Source: Burkholderiaceae bacterium
GTDB taxonomy: Bacteria > Pseudomonadota > Gammaproteobacteria > Burkholderiales > Burkholderiaceae_C
Length of the DNA stretch: 64,000 nucleotides
Direction of reading: 5' to 3'
Assembly (NCBI GenBank): GCA_017992055.1
Contig: JAGOPK010000017.1
Location: forward strand, 1 to 64,000
The position numbers were made by a program, and so were the translations under genes. Below the pieces are notes generated by a model. It saw only the letters and a program-made list of their open reading frames with translations, made no database searches and was not told where the DNA came from. Position 1 is the first letter of the stretch. Every line of letters begins with the position of its first letter. Shown piece after piece: positions 1 to 8,275 of the stretch.

Positions 1-126
1 TCAAGGCCATGGTGATCACCGTCCAGAACCCCTGCCACAAATTGCAGCAGGGTAGGTCTCTCACCCTGGTCAGTTTTCAATCGGCACTACGCGGCTTTGC
101 TGGTCAATTTTCGGTCGGCGCCAACA
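1..126. mobile_element. Probable terminal part of an IS21-family insertion sequence
   Basis: Two imperfect direct repeats of 19 bp (67-85 and 101-119) of the kind TGGTCAxTTTTCxxTCGGC end in a CA dinucleotide near 126. IS21-family elements carry such tandem terminal repeats and have TG...CA ends. No transposase frame can be identified in the 66 bases to the left, so istA/istB, if present, lie outside the window. This is recognition by motif memory, not alignment. The element sits at the left of the BREX operon and is a sign of mobile-DNA activity. Confidence 0.45.
67..119. repeat. Pair of 19-bp direct repeats
   Basis: Positions 67-85 and 101-119 match at 16 of 19 bases and their starts are 34 bases apart. 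They are read as the tandem transposase-binding repeats at an IS21-type end. Confidence 0.6.
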
Positions 127-307
127 GGCTGCACTTCAATGCGGATTTCATGCTCTTTACTCCTTGGTTTCCGATCTGCACCACATGATGCACAACTGCA
201 TCCTAAGAGCTTGAGTTGCTGTCGTGGTGGGAAAGTTGATGAAGCGGATGAAATGTTGCGTATCTGCAACGCGAGGGGTAAACTGAACCCGTTACCAGGA
301 GGATCCA
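127..307. other. Leader region upstream of the HTH regulator
   Basis: No gene is supported here. It should contain the promoter of the regulator at 308. A strong ribosome-binding site AGGAGG at 297-302 lies five bases before the GTG start. I see no convincing -35/-10 pair. Confidence 0.5.
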
Positions 308-580
308 GTGATTCGATTGCGATTGACCGAACTCATGGCCGAGTTGTCGTTTCGCCGAGGCCATCGCGTTGAACTGCAAGAGGTGGCGGAAGCAACCGGC
401 ATCCACAGAACCACGCTGTACCGGATGGTGAATCTCAGGGGCTACAACGCGTCACTGAGCAACATCGATGCCCTATGTCGTTTCTTCGCATGCGGCGTTG
501 GAGACGTGGCCGTCTACGTGGCCGATGAAGACGTACCTCCCGCCGTGGCCCCATCGCCAGTTGGCAAGGCGCAGGGTTGA
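308..580 (+). CDS. Cro/CI-type helix-turn-helix regulator
   Basis: A 90-aa protein with a compact XRE/Cro-type DNA-binding domain. The segment around residues 22-42 (LQEVAEATGIHRTTLYRMV) is a clear helix-turn-helix, followed by the SLSNIDALCRFF recognition-domain continuation typical of this family. The tail from about residue 75 is short, proline-rich and probably disordered. The GTG start is chosen because AGGAGG lies five bases upstream and the domain begins directly after it. It is the first gene before the BREX operon and on the same strand, so it may regulate it. BREX loci more often carry WYL-domain (BrxR) regulators, so this would be a different type of controller. The family assignment is seen in the sequence; the target is inferred. 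Confidence 0.8.
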   Translation: MIRLRLTELMAELSFRRGHRVELQEVAEATGIHRTTLYRMVNLRGYNASLSNIDALCRFFACGVGDVAVYVADEDVPPAVAPSPVGKAQG

Positions 581-680
581 TCAGGCTGTGGTGTCCGATC
601 AGCCCCCGATTGGCCTCATGACGCGAGGGCCTGCCTGCGCGCTTGGTCGCTCCACGAAGCGCCTAGTTGCCTCGTCCCGA

Positions 681-800
681 AGGTATAGTGACCTGAAACA
701 AAAGGTACCTTCCGGGAGGGGTGCCGTACCTGCTTTGGCTTGTGCTGGCGAGCGCTGCATATCGACTGCGCGCTGCGCTGAGCCACGCCAATGACGTGGC
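681..800. promoter_or_regulatory. Candidate operator/promoter region of the BREX operon
   Basis: The gap between the regulator and brxE holds a dispersed inverted repeat AGGTAC (703-708) / GTACCT (726-731), a further AGGTAT at 681-686, and a second inverted repeat GCCACG (782-787) / CGTGGC (795-800). These could be operator half-sites for the adjacent regulator. A TATAGT at 684-689 resembles a -10 box, but no -35 box sits at the right distance. Functional assignment is speculative. Confidence 0.25.
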
Positions 801-825
801 ACGACATCAGGAACATCAGAACAAC

Positions 826-1323
826 ATGACCACCGTTTTCCAAACCGCGGCAGAAACCCGCGTCCTTGTGGGCTACTTGGCCGAGCAGCACGCAGCCTGG
901 TTCACCAGCCAGTTCTTCGGTCCGCGGGCATCAGCGTTCCTGTCGCCCGTTTTCGCGCGCACGTCGTTCCAAGCGCAGTGCAACGGGGTGACCGCTGCTG
1001 CGTCGCGTGTCCACGAAGAGGCCATCGGCATCGGCCGCACCCACCATCTGTTTCGCCTGCCAGAAGTTCTGGAGCAGGGCGTTGCCACTGCCTTGGCGGC
1101 ACCTGCGTTTGCCGAGCAAGTGCGTCCGAACCTTGCCTCACCTGAAGCCGCACTGGGTCGGCTTGAGGCGCTTGCTTCGCCAGGTGTCGCCAGTGAAGGC
1201 GCACAGGTCCTGACCGGCGACTTCGCCGACGGTGCAGAAGCGCTGCTTCAAACCCTGGCCGGTGTGTACCTCGACGCCTTCCGAAAGGGCATCAAGACCT
1301 TTCCATTCGTGCGAGAGGTTTGA
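826..1323 (+). CDS. brxE: BREX protein BrxE
   Basis: A 165-aa protein recognised by its N-terminal pattern LVGYLAEQ...FLSPVFARTSFQAQ...AASRVHEEAIGIGR...HLFRLP, which matches the small BrxE family described from type 6 BREX loci. BrxE has no established biochemical function. The ATG at 826 is preferred over an upstream in-frame GTG at 721 because family similarity begins there and the upstream 35 residues look non-conserved. The stop overlaps the brxA start (TGATG), so the two are translationally coupled. Its presence next to brxA/brxB supports the assignment. The oddity is that type 6 partners BrxD and BrxHI are absent and BrxL is present instead. Confidence 0.65.
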   Translation: MTTVFQTAAETRVLVGYLAEQHAAWFTSQFFGPRASAFLSPVFARTSFQAQCNGVTAAASRVHEEAIGIGRTHHLFRLPEVLEQGVATALAAPAFAEQVRPNLASPEAALGRLEALASPGVASEGAQVLTGDFADGAEALLQTLAGVYLDAFRKGIKTFPFVREV

Positions 1324-2108
1324 TGGCACGCCCGCAGTACTACACCACCCAGCTGCAGGCAGGCGCCGGTCTCGTCGAGGAGACCCGGCTTCTGCTGTCG
1401 CTCTATGAGCCCGGCATGGAGCCGCAGGCTCTGCTGGCACGCGCGCTCGATTCGGGCCTCTTCCCGCGCGTCACGGCTCGCCGCCTGCGCAACGTGGTCA
1501 TCGAATGCTTTGCCCCGCGCTACATGCGTGAGCCCGATGCAGCTTGGATGCTCAAACGACTTGCCGAGCAAGTCAACCGGGCCGAGCTGTTGCAACTTCT
1601 CCTGCTCTACACCGCCCGCGCCAACCTGGTGGTGAGCGACTTCGTCACCCAGCTCTACTGGCCCCGGTATGCATCGGGCCGCGAGGGGCTGACGTCGGAA
1701 GACACCAAAGAGTTCATCCTCGCCGGCATCCGCGGCGGTCGCACCCAGAAGCCCTGGTCCGACAGCACGATCCGCCGCATGTGCAACTACCTGCTCAGTT
1801 GCTGCGCCGACTACGAGCTGCTGTCCAAGAACACCCGAGGGGTTCGCAAGATTCAGGCGCTGCGCGTTCAAGACTGCGTGGCTGCCTACCTGGCCTACGA
1901 CCTCAAGTTCCAAGGCCTGGCCGACAACCAAATCGTTGCCCACGAAGACTGGCAACTGCTGGGCCTGCAGCCCAACGACGTGCGCGATGTCTTCAAGCGG
2001 CTGTCGCTGCGGGGCTACCTCATCCTGCAGGCTGCTGGTGATGTGGTGCACATCGGCTGGACCTACAAAACCAAAGGGGAGTTGATCGATGTCCTCGCTC
2101 GATCATGA
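1323..2108 (+). CDS. brxA: BREX protein BrxA (DUF1819)
   Basis: A 261-aa protein of the DUF1819/BrxA family, a small helical DNA-binding component present in most BREX systems and the usual neighbour of brxB. Visible family features are the SLYEPGM segment after the N-terminus, the arginine-rich LFPRVTARRLRNVV stretch and the C-terminal half with a winged-helix-like RGYLILQAAGDVVHIGW. The ATG at 1323 overlaps the brxE stop. A TTG one codon earlier is also open but unlikely. The end overlaps the start of brxB by 20 bases. Length and position fit known BrxA proteins, which are about 200-260 aa. Confidence 0.85.
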   Translation: MARPQYYTTQLQAGAGLVEETRLLLSLYEPGMEPQALLARALDSGLFPRVTARRLRNVVIECFAPRYMREPDAAWMLKRLAEQVNRAELLQLLLLYTARANLVVSDFVTQLYWPRYASGREGLTSEDTKEFILAGIRGGRTQKPWSDSTIRRMCNYLLSCCADYELLSKNTRGVRKIQALRVQDCVAAYLAYDLKFQGLADNQIVAHEDWQLLGLQPNDVRDVFKRLSLRGYLILQAAGDVVHIGWTYKTKGELIDVLARS

Positions 2109-2661
2109 TTTCAACGAGCTGATCGAACGCGTCAAGCATGGACGCGAGTTCGGCCACGCCAGTTTCGAACCCATCTTCTATCTGGTCTTCCACCCAGAGC
2201 AGATCTTGGATGTGAAGCGTCGGCACGCCGCGTGGGAGAGCCGACTGGCCAATGAAGGTTGGGACGTACACACCTTCTCCATCGCCAAGGAAGTGGCCGA
2301 GATCCTGGCCAATGCACCCATGCGCAAGATTTGGGTGGCAGCTGACCAGAAGGCACCGCAGGCCTGGGAGAAGACCAACAAGTCGCTGACCAACGCCGTG
2401 GCCACTGGCGCCCTGCAGCAGCGCCTTGAGGCTCGCCTGTCCGAGCTGGAAGGCAAGCCCAAGTCCATTCTGCTGGTCACTGACCTGGAGGCCTTGCACC
2501 CCTACATGCGCATTGGCGTCATCGAAGGGCAGTTGCAGGGCAAGTTCCATGTGCCCACGGTCTTCCTCTACCCAGGGGTGCGCACCGGCAAGACCCGTCT
2601 GAAGTTCCTCGGCTTCTACCCCGAGGACGGCAACTACCGTTCGGTCCACGTTGGCGGCTGA
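2089..2661 (+). CDS. brxB: BREX protein BrxB (DUF1788)
   Basis: A 190-aa protein of the DUF1788/BrxB family. Family traits visible are the DVKRRHAAWESRLANEGW segment, the central SILLVTDLEALHPYMRIG and the C-terminal VPTVFLYPGVRTGKTRLKFLG, with length near the family norm of about 195. The biochemical role of BrxB is unclear; in type 1 systems it is needed for phage defence and interacts with other BREX proteins. The ATG at 2089 follows a GGGGAG Shine-Dalgarno sequence and lies inside the end of brxA, so coupling is expected. brxC follows after 18 bases. Confidence 0.88.
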   Translation: MSSLDHDFNELIERVKHGREFGHASFEPIFYLVFHPEQILDVKRRHAAWESRLANEGWDVHTFSIAKEVAEILANAPMRKIWVAADQKAPQAWEKTNKSLTNAVATGALQQRLEARLSELEGKPKSILLVTDLEALHPYMRIGVIEGQLQGKFHVPTVFLYPGVRTGKTRLKFLGFYPEDGNYRSVHVGG

Positions 2662-2679
2662 ACCTGAGTGATCTGAGTC

Positions 2680-5600
2680 ATGAACATCAAGCAGCTTTTT
2701 GACCCGTCCAAAGACATCTACCGCAGCATCGAGAAGGTCATCGCCTACGGTGTCTCGCAGGAAGAGCGCCTGAAGAAGGAAGTGTCCGAATACGTGGTGA
2801 CGGACAGCATCGACGAGCAGTTCAACAAGCTGCTGCTCAAGATGCAGGCCGCCATGGACGCCGGCGGCGAGAACGAGGTGGGCGTTTGGGTGTCGGGCTT
2901 CTATGGCTCGGGCAAGAGTTCGTTCACCAAGTACCTGGGCCTGGCGTTTGACGACCGCATCCAGATCGATGGCGCTCCGTTCCGGCAGCATCTGCAAGAC
3001 CGCCTGAAGCGCTCCACCACGCGCCAGCTGCTCAGCACCGTGGCCAAGCGCTTCCCGGCCGCTGTGCTGCTGCTGGACCTGGCCAGCGAGCAACTGGCCG
3101 GCGCCACCATGGAAGAGGTGTCCACCGTCCTCTTCTACAAGGTGTTGCAGTGGGCCGGTTACTCGCGCAACCTGAAGGTCGCGGCGCTGGAGCGCCGGCT
3201 GCGGCGCGAGGGCCGGTACGACGAGTTCCTGAAGCTGTTTGAAGAAGCCACCGGCGGCGAGCCCTGGTCTCAATACCGTGATGACGACCTGGTGGTCGAC
3301 AGCCTGGTGCCTGGCATCGCCCACCAGCTCTACCCCCAGCTGTTCAAGACCGAATCGTCTTTCACCACCGAAACCAGCGACGTGGTGGTGTTTGAGAACG
3401 ACCGCGTCAAGGAGATGTTGGCCATTGCCCGCGAAGCCTCGGGCAAGGACTACATCATCTTCATCATCGACGAGGTGGGCCAGTACGTCGGTTCGCGCCA
3501 GAACCTCATCCTCAACCTGGACGGCCTGTCCAAGAACCTCAAGGCCCTGGGCGGTGGCAAGGTCTGGATCATTGGCACCGCGCAGCAAACGCTGACCGAG
3601 GACGACCCCCGCGCCGCGCTCAATTCGCCCCAGCTCTTCAAGCTGAAAGACCGCTTCCCGATCCAGATCGACCTGGAAGCCAACGACATCAAAGAGATCT
3701 GCTTCACCCGACTGCTGGGCAAGTCGCCGCAAGGTGCGGAAGCCCTGGGCACCTTGTTCGACCAGCACGGCCAGGCCCTGCGGCACAACACCAAGCTGGA
3801 AGATGCCCGCGCTTTTGGTGCCGACTTCGACCGCAAGACCTTCGTCGACCTGTATCCCTTCCTGCCAGCGCACTTTGACATCCTGCTGCACCTGCTGGGC
3901 GCGCTGGCCCGGTCGACCGGCGGCATCGGCCTGCGTTCGGCCATCAAGGTCATCCAAGACATCCTGATCGAAAGCGATGGTGGCCGTACTGCCGTGGCCG
4001 ACCAGTCGGTGGGTTGGCTGGCCACCACCGCCACGCTGTTTGATGCGCTCGAGAAGGACATCCAGCGTGCCTTCCCCAACCTGCACAAGCCCGTGCAAGA
4101 GGTTTGCCGCAACCGCTTTGCCGCCTCGCCCTTGCACCACCAAGTGGCCAAGACGGTGGCCGTGCTGCAGATCTTGGGCAACTTGCCCGTCACCCGCCAG
4201 AACGTTGCAGGCCTGATGCATGACGGCGTCACCCTGGCTGGCCGGTCTGGCGAGGTGAACCGCGCCATCGAAGAGCTGATCACCGACCGTTTCGTGCCCT
4301 TCGGCGAGCAAGACGGCCAGTTGCGCTTCTTCAGTGAGAAGCTCAACAACGTCGAGCAAGAGCGCAGCCAGATCCCGCTGCGGGCGGTGGAGCTCAAGCG
4401 CCTGGCCAACTCGGCGCTCACCGAGGTCTACGCGCCGTTGCCCAGCACCCAGCTCAATGGTTCGCTGGCGGTGCAAACCGGCCTCAAGGCCCAAGGGCCC
4501 GGTGGCCTGCCCACCCCGCTGGCCGGCGACCGCAACACCATCCAGACCTTGGTGGAGCTGACCGACCCCAAAGAGTACGAAGCCACCCGCACGCGCCTGC
4601 AGGACGAATCCCGCCAGACCTCGTCCAAGTTCCAGATCCTCCTGATTGGCCGCACCACGCCCGAGATCGAAGACCTGACCGCCGACATCTACCGCTGCCG
4701 AGAGATTGCCAACAAGCACCGCAACGACCCCGACCAAGAGGTCAAGGACTACTGCAACGGGCAGCTGGACCGCGCCGGTCGCCTGGAAGGTGATCTGCAG
4801 CGCCTGATCCGCCGCAGCCTGCTGCAAGGCTCGTTCATCTTCCGCGGCCAGGTGCAGGCCGTGGAATCAGCCGCGCCAGAGCTGCTTGACGCCGCCCGCA
4901 AGCACCTAGGCGTTGTGGCCGAGCAGGTGTTTGACCGCTATGCCGAAGCGCCTGTGCGTGTTGCCACCGACACGGCCGAGCGCTTCCTGCGCGCAGGCAA
5001 CCTGGCTGCCATCACCTCCCAGATTGATCCGCTCGGCCTGGTTCAAGTCAAGGCCGGCAAGCCCTCGGTCAAGGTGGACCACAAGGCCCTGGTCAGCATC
5101 CGCGACACCATCGAGCGTATGGGTCTGATCGAAGGCAAGAGCCTGTCAGACCGCTTTGCCGACGCGCCGTTTGGTTGGTCCCCCGACACCCTTCGCTACC
5201 TGGTGGCCGCCCTGCTGGTGGCTGGCGAGGTGAAGCTGAAGGTGGCAGGCCGCGAGGTCACGGTCAACGGCCAGCAGGCGGTGGATGCGCTGAAGACCAA
5301 CAACAGCTTCAAGAACGTGGGCCTGTCGCTGCGCGAAGACAAGCCGTCGATGGACATGCTGGCCCTGGCCGCTGACCGGCTGACCGACCTGAGCGGAGAG
5401 CTGGTGGTGCCGCTGGAAGACGACATCAGCAAGGCCACCATCCGCCTCTTTCCCGGCCTGCAGAGGCGCTATGCCCCATTGGCCGAAAAGCTCAAGAGCC
5501 TGGGCTTGCCCGGCGAAGACCGCCTGGACAGCCTGGGCCATGAGCTCGCCGAGGTGCTGCTGTCCGACGCATCAGACGCCCCGCAGCGCCTGGGCAAGCC

Positions 5601-6339
5601 CGAAAGCCCCCTGTACGCCAGCCTGAAGTGGGCGGCCGAGTTGCGTCAGGCACTGGAGCAGGGGCTCGAAGCCACGCTGCGCGACCTGCGTGAACTGCGG
5701 AGCCTGGTGGACAGCCTGCCCAACACCGGCGTGCCCGCCGCGTTGAAGGCCGACCTGGCCGAGCCGCTCAGTCAGCTGGACGCTCAGCTCGCGCAAGAAG
5801 ACGCCTACCGCGCAGCCGCCGACCTGAGCAGCCGCCTCACGGCCCTGCGCGCGCGCATCCGCGAGGCCGCGCTGGCCCAGCAAGCCGCCCAAGCCGAGTG
5901 CTTGAAACAAGTCGCTGCCGATGTGCAGCGCGTGCCCGAATGGGCTGAACTGACGCAGCAGGAACAGCAAGAACTGCTGGCCAGCCTGGAGGCACTGGCC
6001 CTGCAAGCTGAACCCGACGCTGCCGGCCTGCGCACCCTGGTCAACCAAGACGCCGTCATCTTCAGCCGGGCGCAGGACGCCAAGGCCCGAATCGAACGTC
6101 TGGGCCGCGAGCGCATGCAAGCACGCATGAAGGCCGAGATTGACGTCAAGGTCCCAGAAGCGAAAGACGGCGAGAAGAAGGACGACGCGGCCAAGCCCGC
6201 CGTCAAGCGCCAGGTCAAGGCCCGCAGTCACATCACCACGCTGGCCGACCTGGACACCCTGATCAAAGAGCTGCAGCGCGTGCGCGGCGAGCTGAACTAC
6301 GCCCACGCCTTCGAGCTGGACCTGAAGCTGGAAGACTGA
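2680..6339 (+). CDS. brxC: BREX ATPase BrxC
   Basis: A 1219-aa P-loop ATPase of the BrxC/PglY family, the largest BREX core protein. The N-terminus (LFDPSKDIYRSIEKVIAYG) is characteristic. The Walker A motif is GFYGSGKSS at residues 73-81 and the Walker B region is IIFIIDEVGQ at about 259-268. The C-terminal third is alpha-helical with coiled-coil character and ends in a charged, lysine-rich stretch. BrxC is thought to couple ATP hydrolysis to exclusion and to PglX-dependent methylation. Length agrees with known BrxC (about 1200 aa). It lies between brxB and pglX as in type 1 operons. I see no frameshift or missing motif. Confidence 0.93.
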   Translation: MNIKQLFDPSKDIYRSIEKVIAYGVSQEERLKKEVSEYVVTDSIDEQFNKLLLKMQAAMDAGGENEVGVWVSGFYGSGKSSFTKYLGLAFDDRIQIDGAPFRQHLQDRLKRSTTRQLLSTVAKRFPAAVLLLDLASEQLAGATMEEVSTVLFYKVLQWAGYSRNLKVAALERRLRREGRYDEFLKLFEEATGGEPWSQYRDDDLVVDSLVPGIAHQLYPQLFKTESSFTTETSDVVVFENDRVKEMLAIAREASGKDYIIFIIDEVGQYVGSRQNLILNLDGLSKNLKALGGGKVWIIGTAQQTLTEDDPRAALNSPQLFKLKDRFPIQIDLEANDIKEICFTRLLGKSPQGAEALGTLFDQHGQALRHNTKLEDARAFGADFDRKTFVDLYPFLPAHFDILLHLLGALARSTGGIGLRSAIKVIQDILIESDGGRTAVADQSVGWLATTATLFDALEKDIQRAFPNLHKPVQEVCRNRFAASPLHHQVAKTVAVLQILGNLPVTRQNVAGLMHDGVTLAGRSGEVNRAIEELITDRFVPFGEQDGQLRFFSEKLNNVEQERSQIPLRAVELKRLANSALTEVYAPLPSTQLNGSLAVQTGLKAQGPGGLPTPLAGDRNTIQTLVELTDPKEYEATRTRLQDESRQTSSKFQILLIGRTTPEIEDLTADIYRCREIANKHRNDPDQEVKDYCNGQLDRAGRLEGDLQRLIRRSLLQGSFIFRGQVQAVESAAPELLDAARKHLGVVAEQVFDRYAEAPVRVATDTAERFLRAGNLAAITSQIDPLGLVQVKAGKPSVKVDHKALVSIRDTIERMGLIEGKSLSDRFADAPFGWSPDTLRYLVAALLVAGEVKLKVAGREVTVNGQQAVDALKTNNSFKNVGLSLREDKPSMDMLALAADRLTDLSGELVVPLEDDISKATIRLFPGLQRRYAPLAEKLKSLGLPGEDRLDSLGHELAEVLLSDASDAPQRLGKPESPLYASLKWAAELRQALEQGLEATLRDLRELRSLVDSLPNTGVPAALKADLAEPLSQLDAQLAQEDAYRAAADLSSRLTALRARIREAALAQQAAQAECLKQVAADVQRVPEWAELTQQEQQELLASLEALALQAEPDAAGLRTLVNQDAVIFSRAQDAKARIERLGRERMQARMKAEIDVKVPEAKDGEKKDDAAKPAVKRQVKARSHITTLADLDTLIKELQRVRGELNYAHAFELDLKLED

Positions 6340-6355
6340 ACGAGCTCGTACCGAC

Positions 6356-8275
6356 ATGGCCTTTGACGACAAAACCCGCGGCCGGCTGCAGAAGCTGGTC
6401 ACCGCCTGCCGGGGCCTGCTGACGGATGAGTTCCGCATTCAGGTACAGCAAACCTACGGTCTGGATCCGAACACTGGGGATGTGACTCCGCTGGAGCGTC
6501 TCACGCACGTCTCCGCTGCCGAGCACGAGACGGCTGACCTCCTGCGCCAAACCCTGGCGCACTACTTGGCTTCTGAGGGACTGGCTGACAGTGCAGTGCA
6601 CCGTGTGCCTGTTATCGACCGTATCGTGCGCGAGCAGGCCTTCACCGTGCTGAACCGCCTGGCTGCGCTGCTGATGATGGAGGCACGCGGCGTGCTGCAG
6701 CGGCCCGCCGTAGGTTCGGGGCAGCAGTCTCCGGCGTTCGAGCTCTACAAGATGGTGGCGGGCAGCGCCCTGGGCGAAACCGGCCAGGCTTACCAGACCT
6801 TCTTGTTCAGCCTGTTCGATGAGTTCGCTCAAGAGCTTCCCGCGCTGTTTGACCGCTTCGCGCCTCAAGGCCGCCTGTTCCCGCGTGAGGCAGCACTGCT
6901 GCAAGTGCTTGCTGAGCTGAACCACCACGAGATACAGCCGCTCTGGGGCCAAGACGAAACCATTGGTTGGATCTACCAGTACTTCAACGATCCCGACGAG
7001 CGCAAGCGAATGCGAGACCCCAAGCAAGGGGGATCACAAGCGCCGCGAAACAGTCGCGAGCTGGCGGTGCGCAACCAGTTCTTCACGCCACGGTACGTGG
7101 TTGAGTTCTTGGTAGACAACACGTTAGGGCGGCTTTGGTTCAACGCCACGGGCGGCAAAACCAGCCTGCGAGAGCGTTGCCAGTACCTCTTGGCCAAGTC
7201 TGACGAACAGCCTGCAGCTGCGCTACGCCTGCGCGATCCGCGCACCCTGAAGCTGCTGGATCCGGCCTGCGGTTCCATGCATTTCGGGCTCTATGCGTTT
7301 GACTTGTTTCTGGTCATCTACCGTGAGGCATGGGCGTGGGAGCAGAGCCACGGTGCGGGCAGCTTGGACTTGAGTGCCGAGCCGACCACAGGACTGCAGC
7401 CACTCTGTCACAGCTACGCGGATCAAGAGACTTTTCTGCGCGATGTCCCCCGGCTGGTGATCGAGCACAACATTTATGGCGTGGACATCGACCCGCGTGC
7501 GGCGCAGATCGCGTCGTTGGCACTTTGGCTCCGCGCGCAGCGGGCATGGCACGACGAAGGCGTGAAAGCCAAGGACCGGAGTGCCGTCGGCCAAGGGCAT
7601 GTGATTGCCGCCACCGCCCCACCGGTCGAGCAGGAGCTGCGCAACCAGTGCGCGACGCAGCTCGACAGTCTGGACGCAGAGTTGTTTGCCAAGACATTGC
7701 AGATGCTCAAGGGCGTGCCGGAACTGGGTGTGCTGTTGCGAATGGAGCGAGAGTTGCCGCGCTTGGTGCGGGCCGTGTTTGGTGAACATGGCAGCTTGTT
7801 CAAGGAGACCGACCTGGAGCAGTGGCGAAAGGCTGAGGCGCGCCTGCGTGCGGCGCTCATGTCGTTCGCTCAAGCCGCGAAGTCGACCTACCAGGGAAGG
7901 CTTTTTGCGCAGGACGCCCTGCAGGGGTTGCGGCTGATCGACCTGTGCCGCGAGGTTTTCGATGTGGTGGTAATGAACCCGCCATTTGGTGCGCTGGCGA
8001 CGAACACCAAAGACGTACTCACCAAGGCCTACCCGCGCAGCAAGAACGACCTGTTGGCCGTTATGGTCGAACGTGGCTTGGAACTGCTGCGACCTGGCGG
8101 CCGTATCGGCGCCATCACGTCGCGCACCTGCTTCTTTCTTTCCAGCTTTCAAGCCTGGCGTGAGCAGGTCGTGTTGGGCGTTGCTCAACCCGAGGTCATG
8201 GCTGACCTGGGTTATGGGGTCATGGACGATGCGATGGTTGAAGCCGCAGCTTATGTCCTGGAGAAGCAGGCATGA
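6356..8275 (+). CDS. pglX: BREX adenine methyltransferase PglX, N-terminal half
   Basis: A 639-aa protein holding the catalytic part of PglX, which methylates adenine in the BREX recognition site. The SAM-binding motif I is DPACGSMHF at residues 302-310, with methionine replacing the usual glycine after the serine, and the catalytic motif IV is NPPFG at 541-545. The helical N-terminal region (1-280) and the HNIYGVDIDPRAAQIA segment are typical. Known PglX proteins are about 1200 aa in one chain. Here the frame closes after AAYVLEKQA, and the remainder is encoded in the next frame with an ATGA overlap. Either the enzyme works as two subunits or the gene was split by a frameshift. The catalytic half is otherwise intact. 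Confidence 0.88.
   Translation: MAFDDKTRGRLQKLVTACRGLLTDEFRIQVQQTYGLDPNTGDVTPLERLTHVSAAEHETADLLRQTLAHYLASEGLADSAVHRVPVIDRIVREQAFTVLNRLAALLMMEARGVLQRPAVGSGQQSPAFELYKMVAGSALGETGQAYQTFLFSLFDEFAQELPALFDRFAPQGRLFPREAALLQVLAELNHHEIQPLWGQDETIGWIYQYFNDPDERKRMRDPKQGGSQAPRNSRELAVRNQFFTPRYVVEFLVDNTLGRLWFNATGGKTSLRERCQYLLAKSDEQPAAALRLRDPRTLKLLDPACGSMHFGLYAFDLFLVIYREAWAWEQSHGAGSLDLSAEPTTGLQPLCHSYADQETFLRDVPRLVIEHNIYGVDIDPRAAQIASLALWLRAQRAWHDEGVKAKDRSAVGQGHVIAATAPPVEQELRNQCATQLDSLDAELFAKTLQMLKGVPELGVLLRMERELPRLVRAVFGEHGSLFKETDLEQWRKAEARLRAALMSFAQAAKSTYQGRLFAQDALQGLRLIDLCREVFDVVVMNPPFGALATNTKDVLTKAYPRSKNDLLAVMVERGLELLRPGGRIGAITSRTCFFLSSFQAWREQVVLGVAQPEVMADLGYGVMDDAMVEAAAYVLEKQA

Noticed and set aside
667-689. 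Promoter TTGCCT / TATAGT before brxE
   Set aside because: The spacing between the two hexamers is only 11 bases, too short for a sigma-70 promoter.
2020-4827. Open frame of about 935 codons antisense to brxB/brxC
   Set aside because: Shadow frame; BrxC and BrxB on the other strand show clear motifs.
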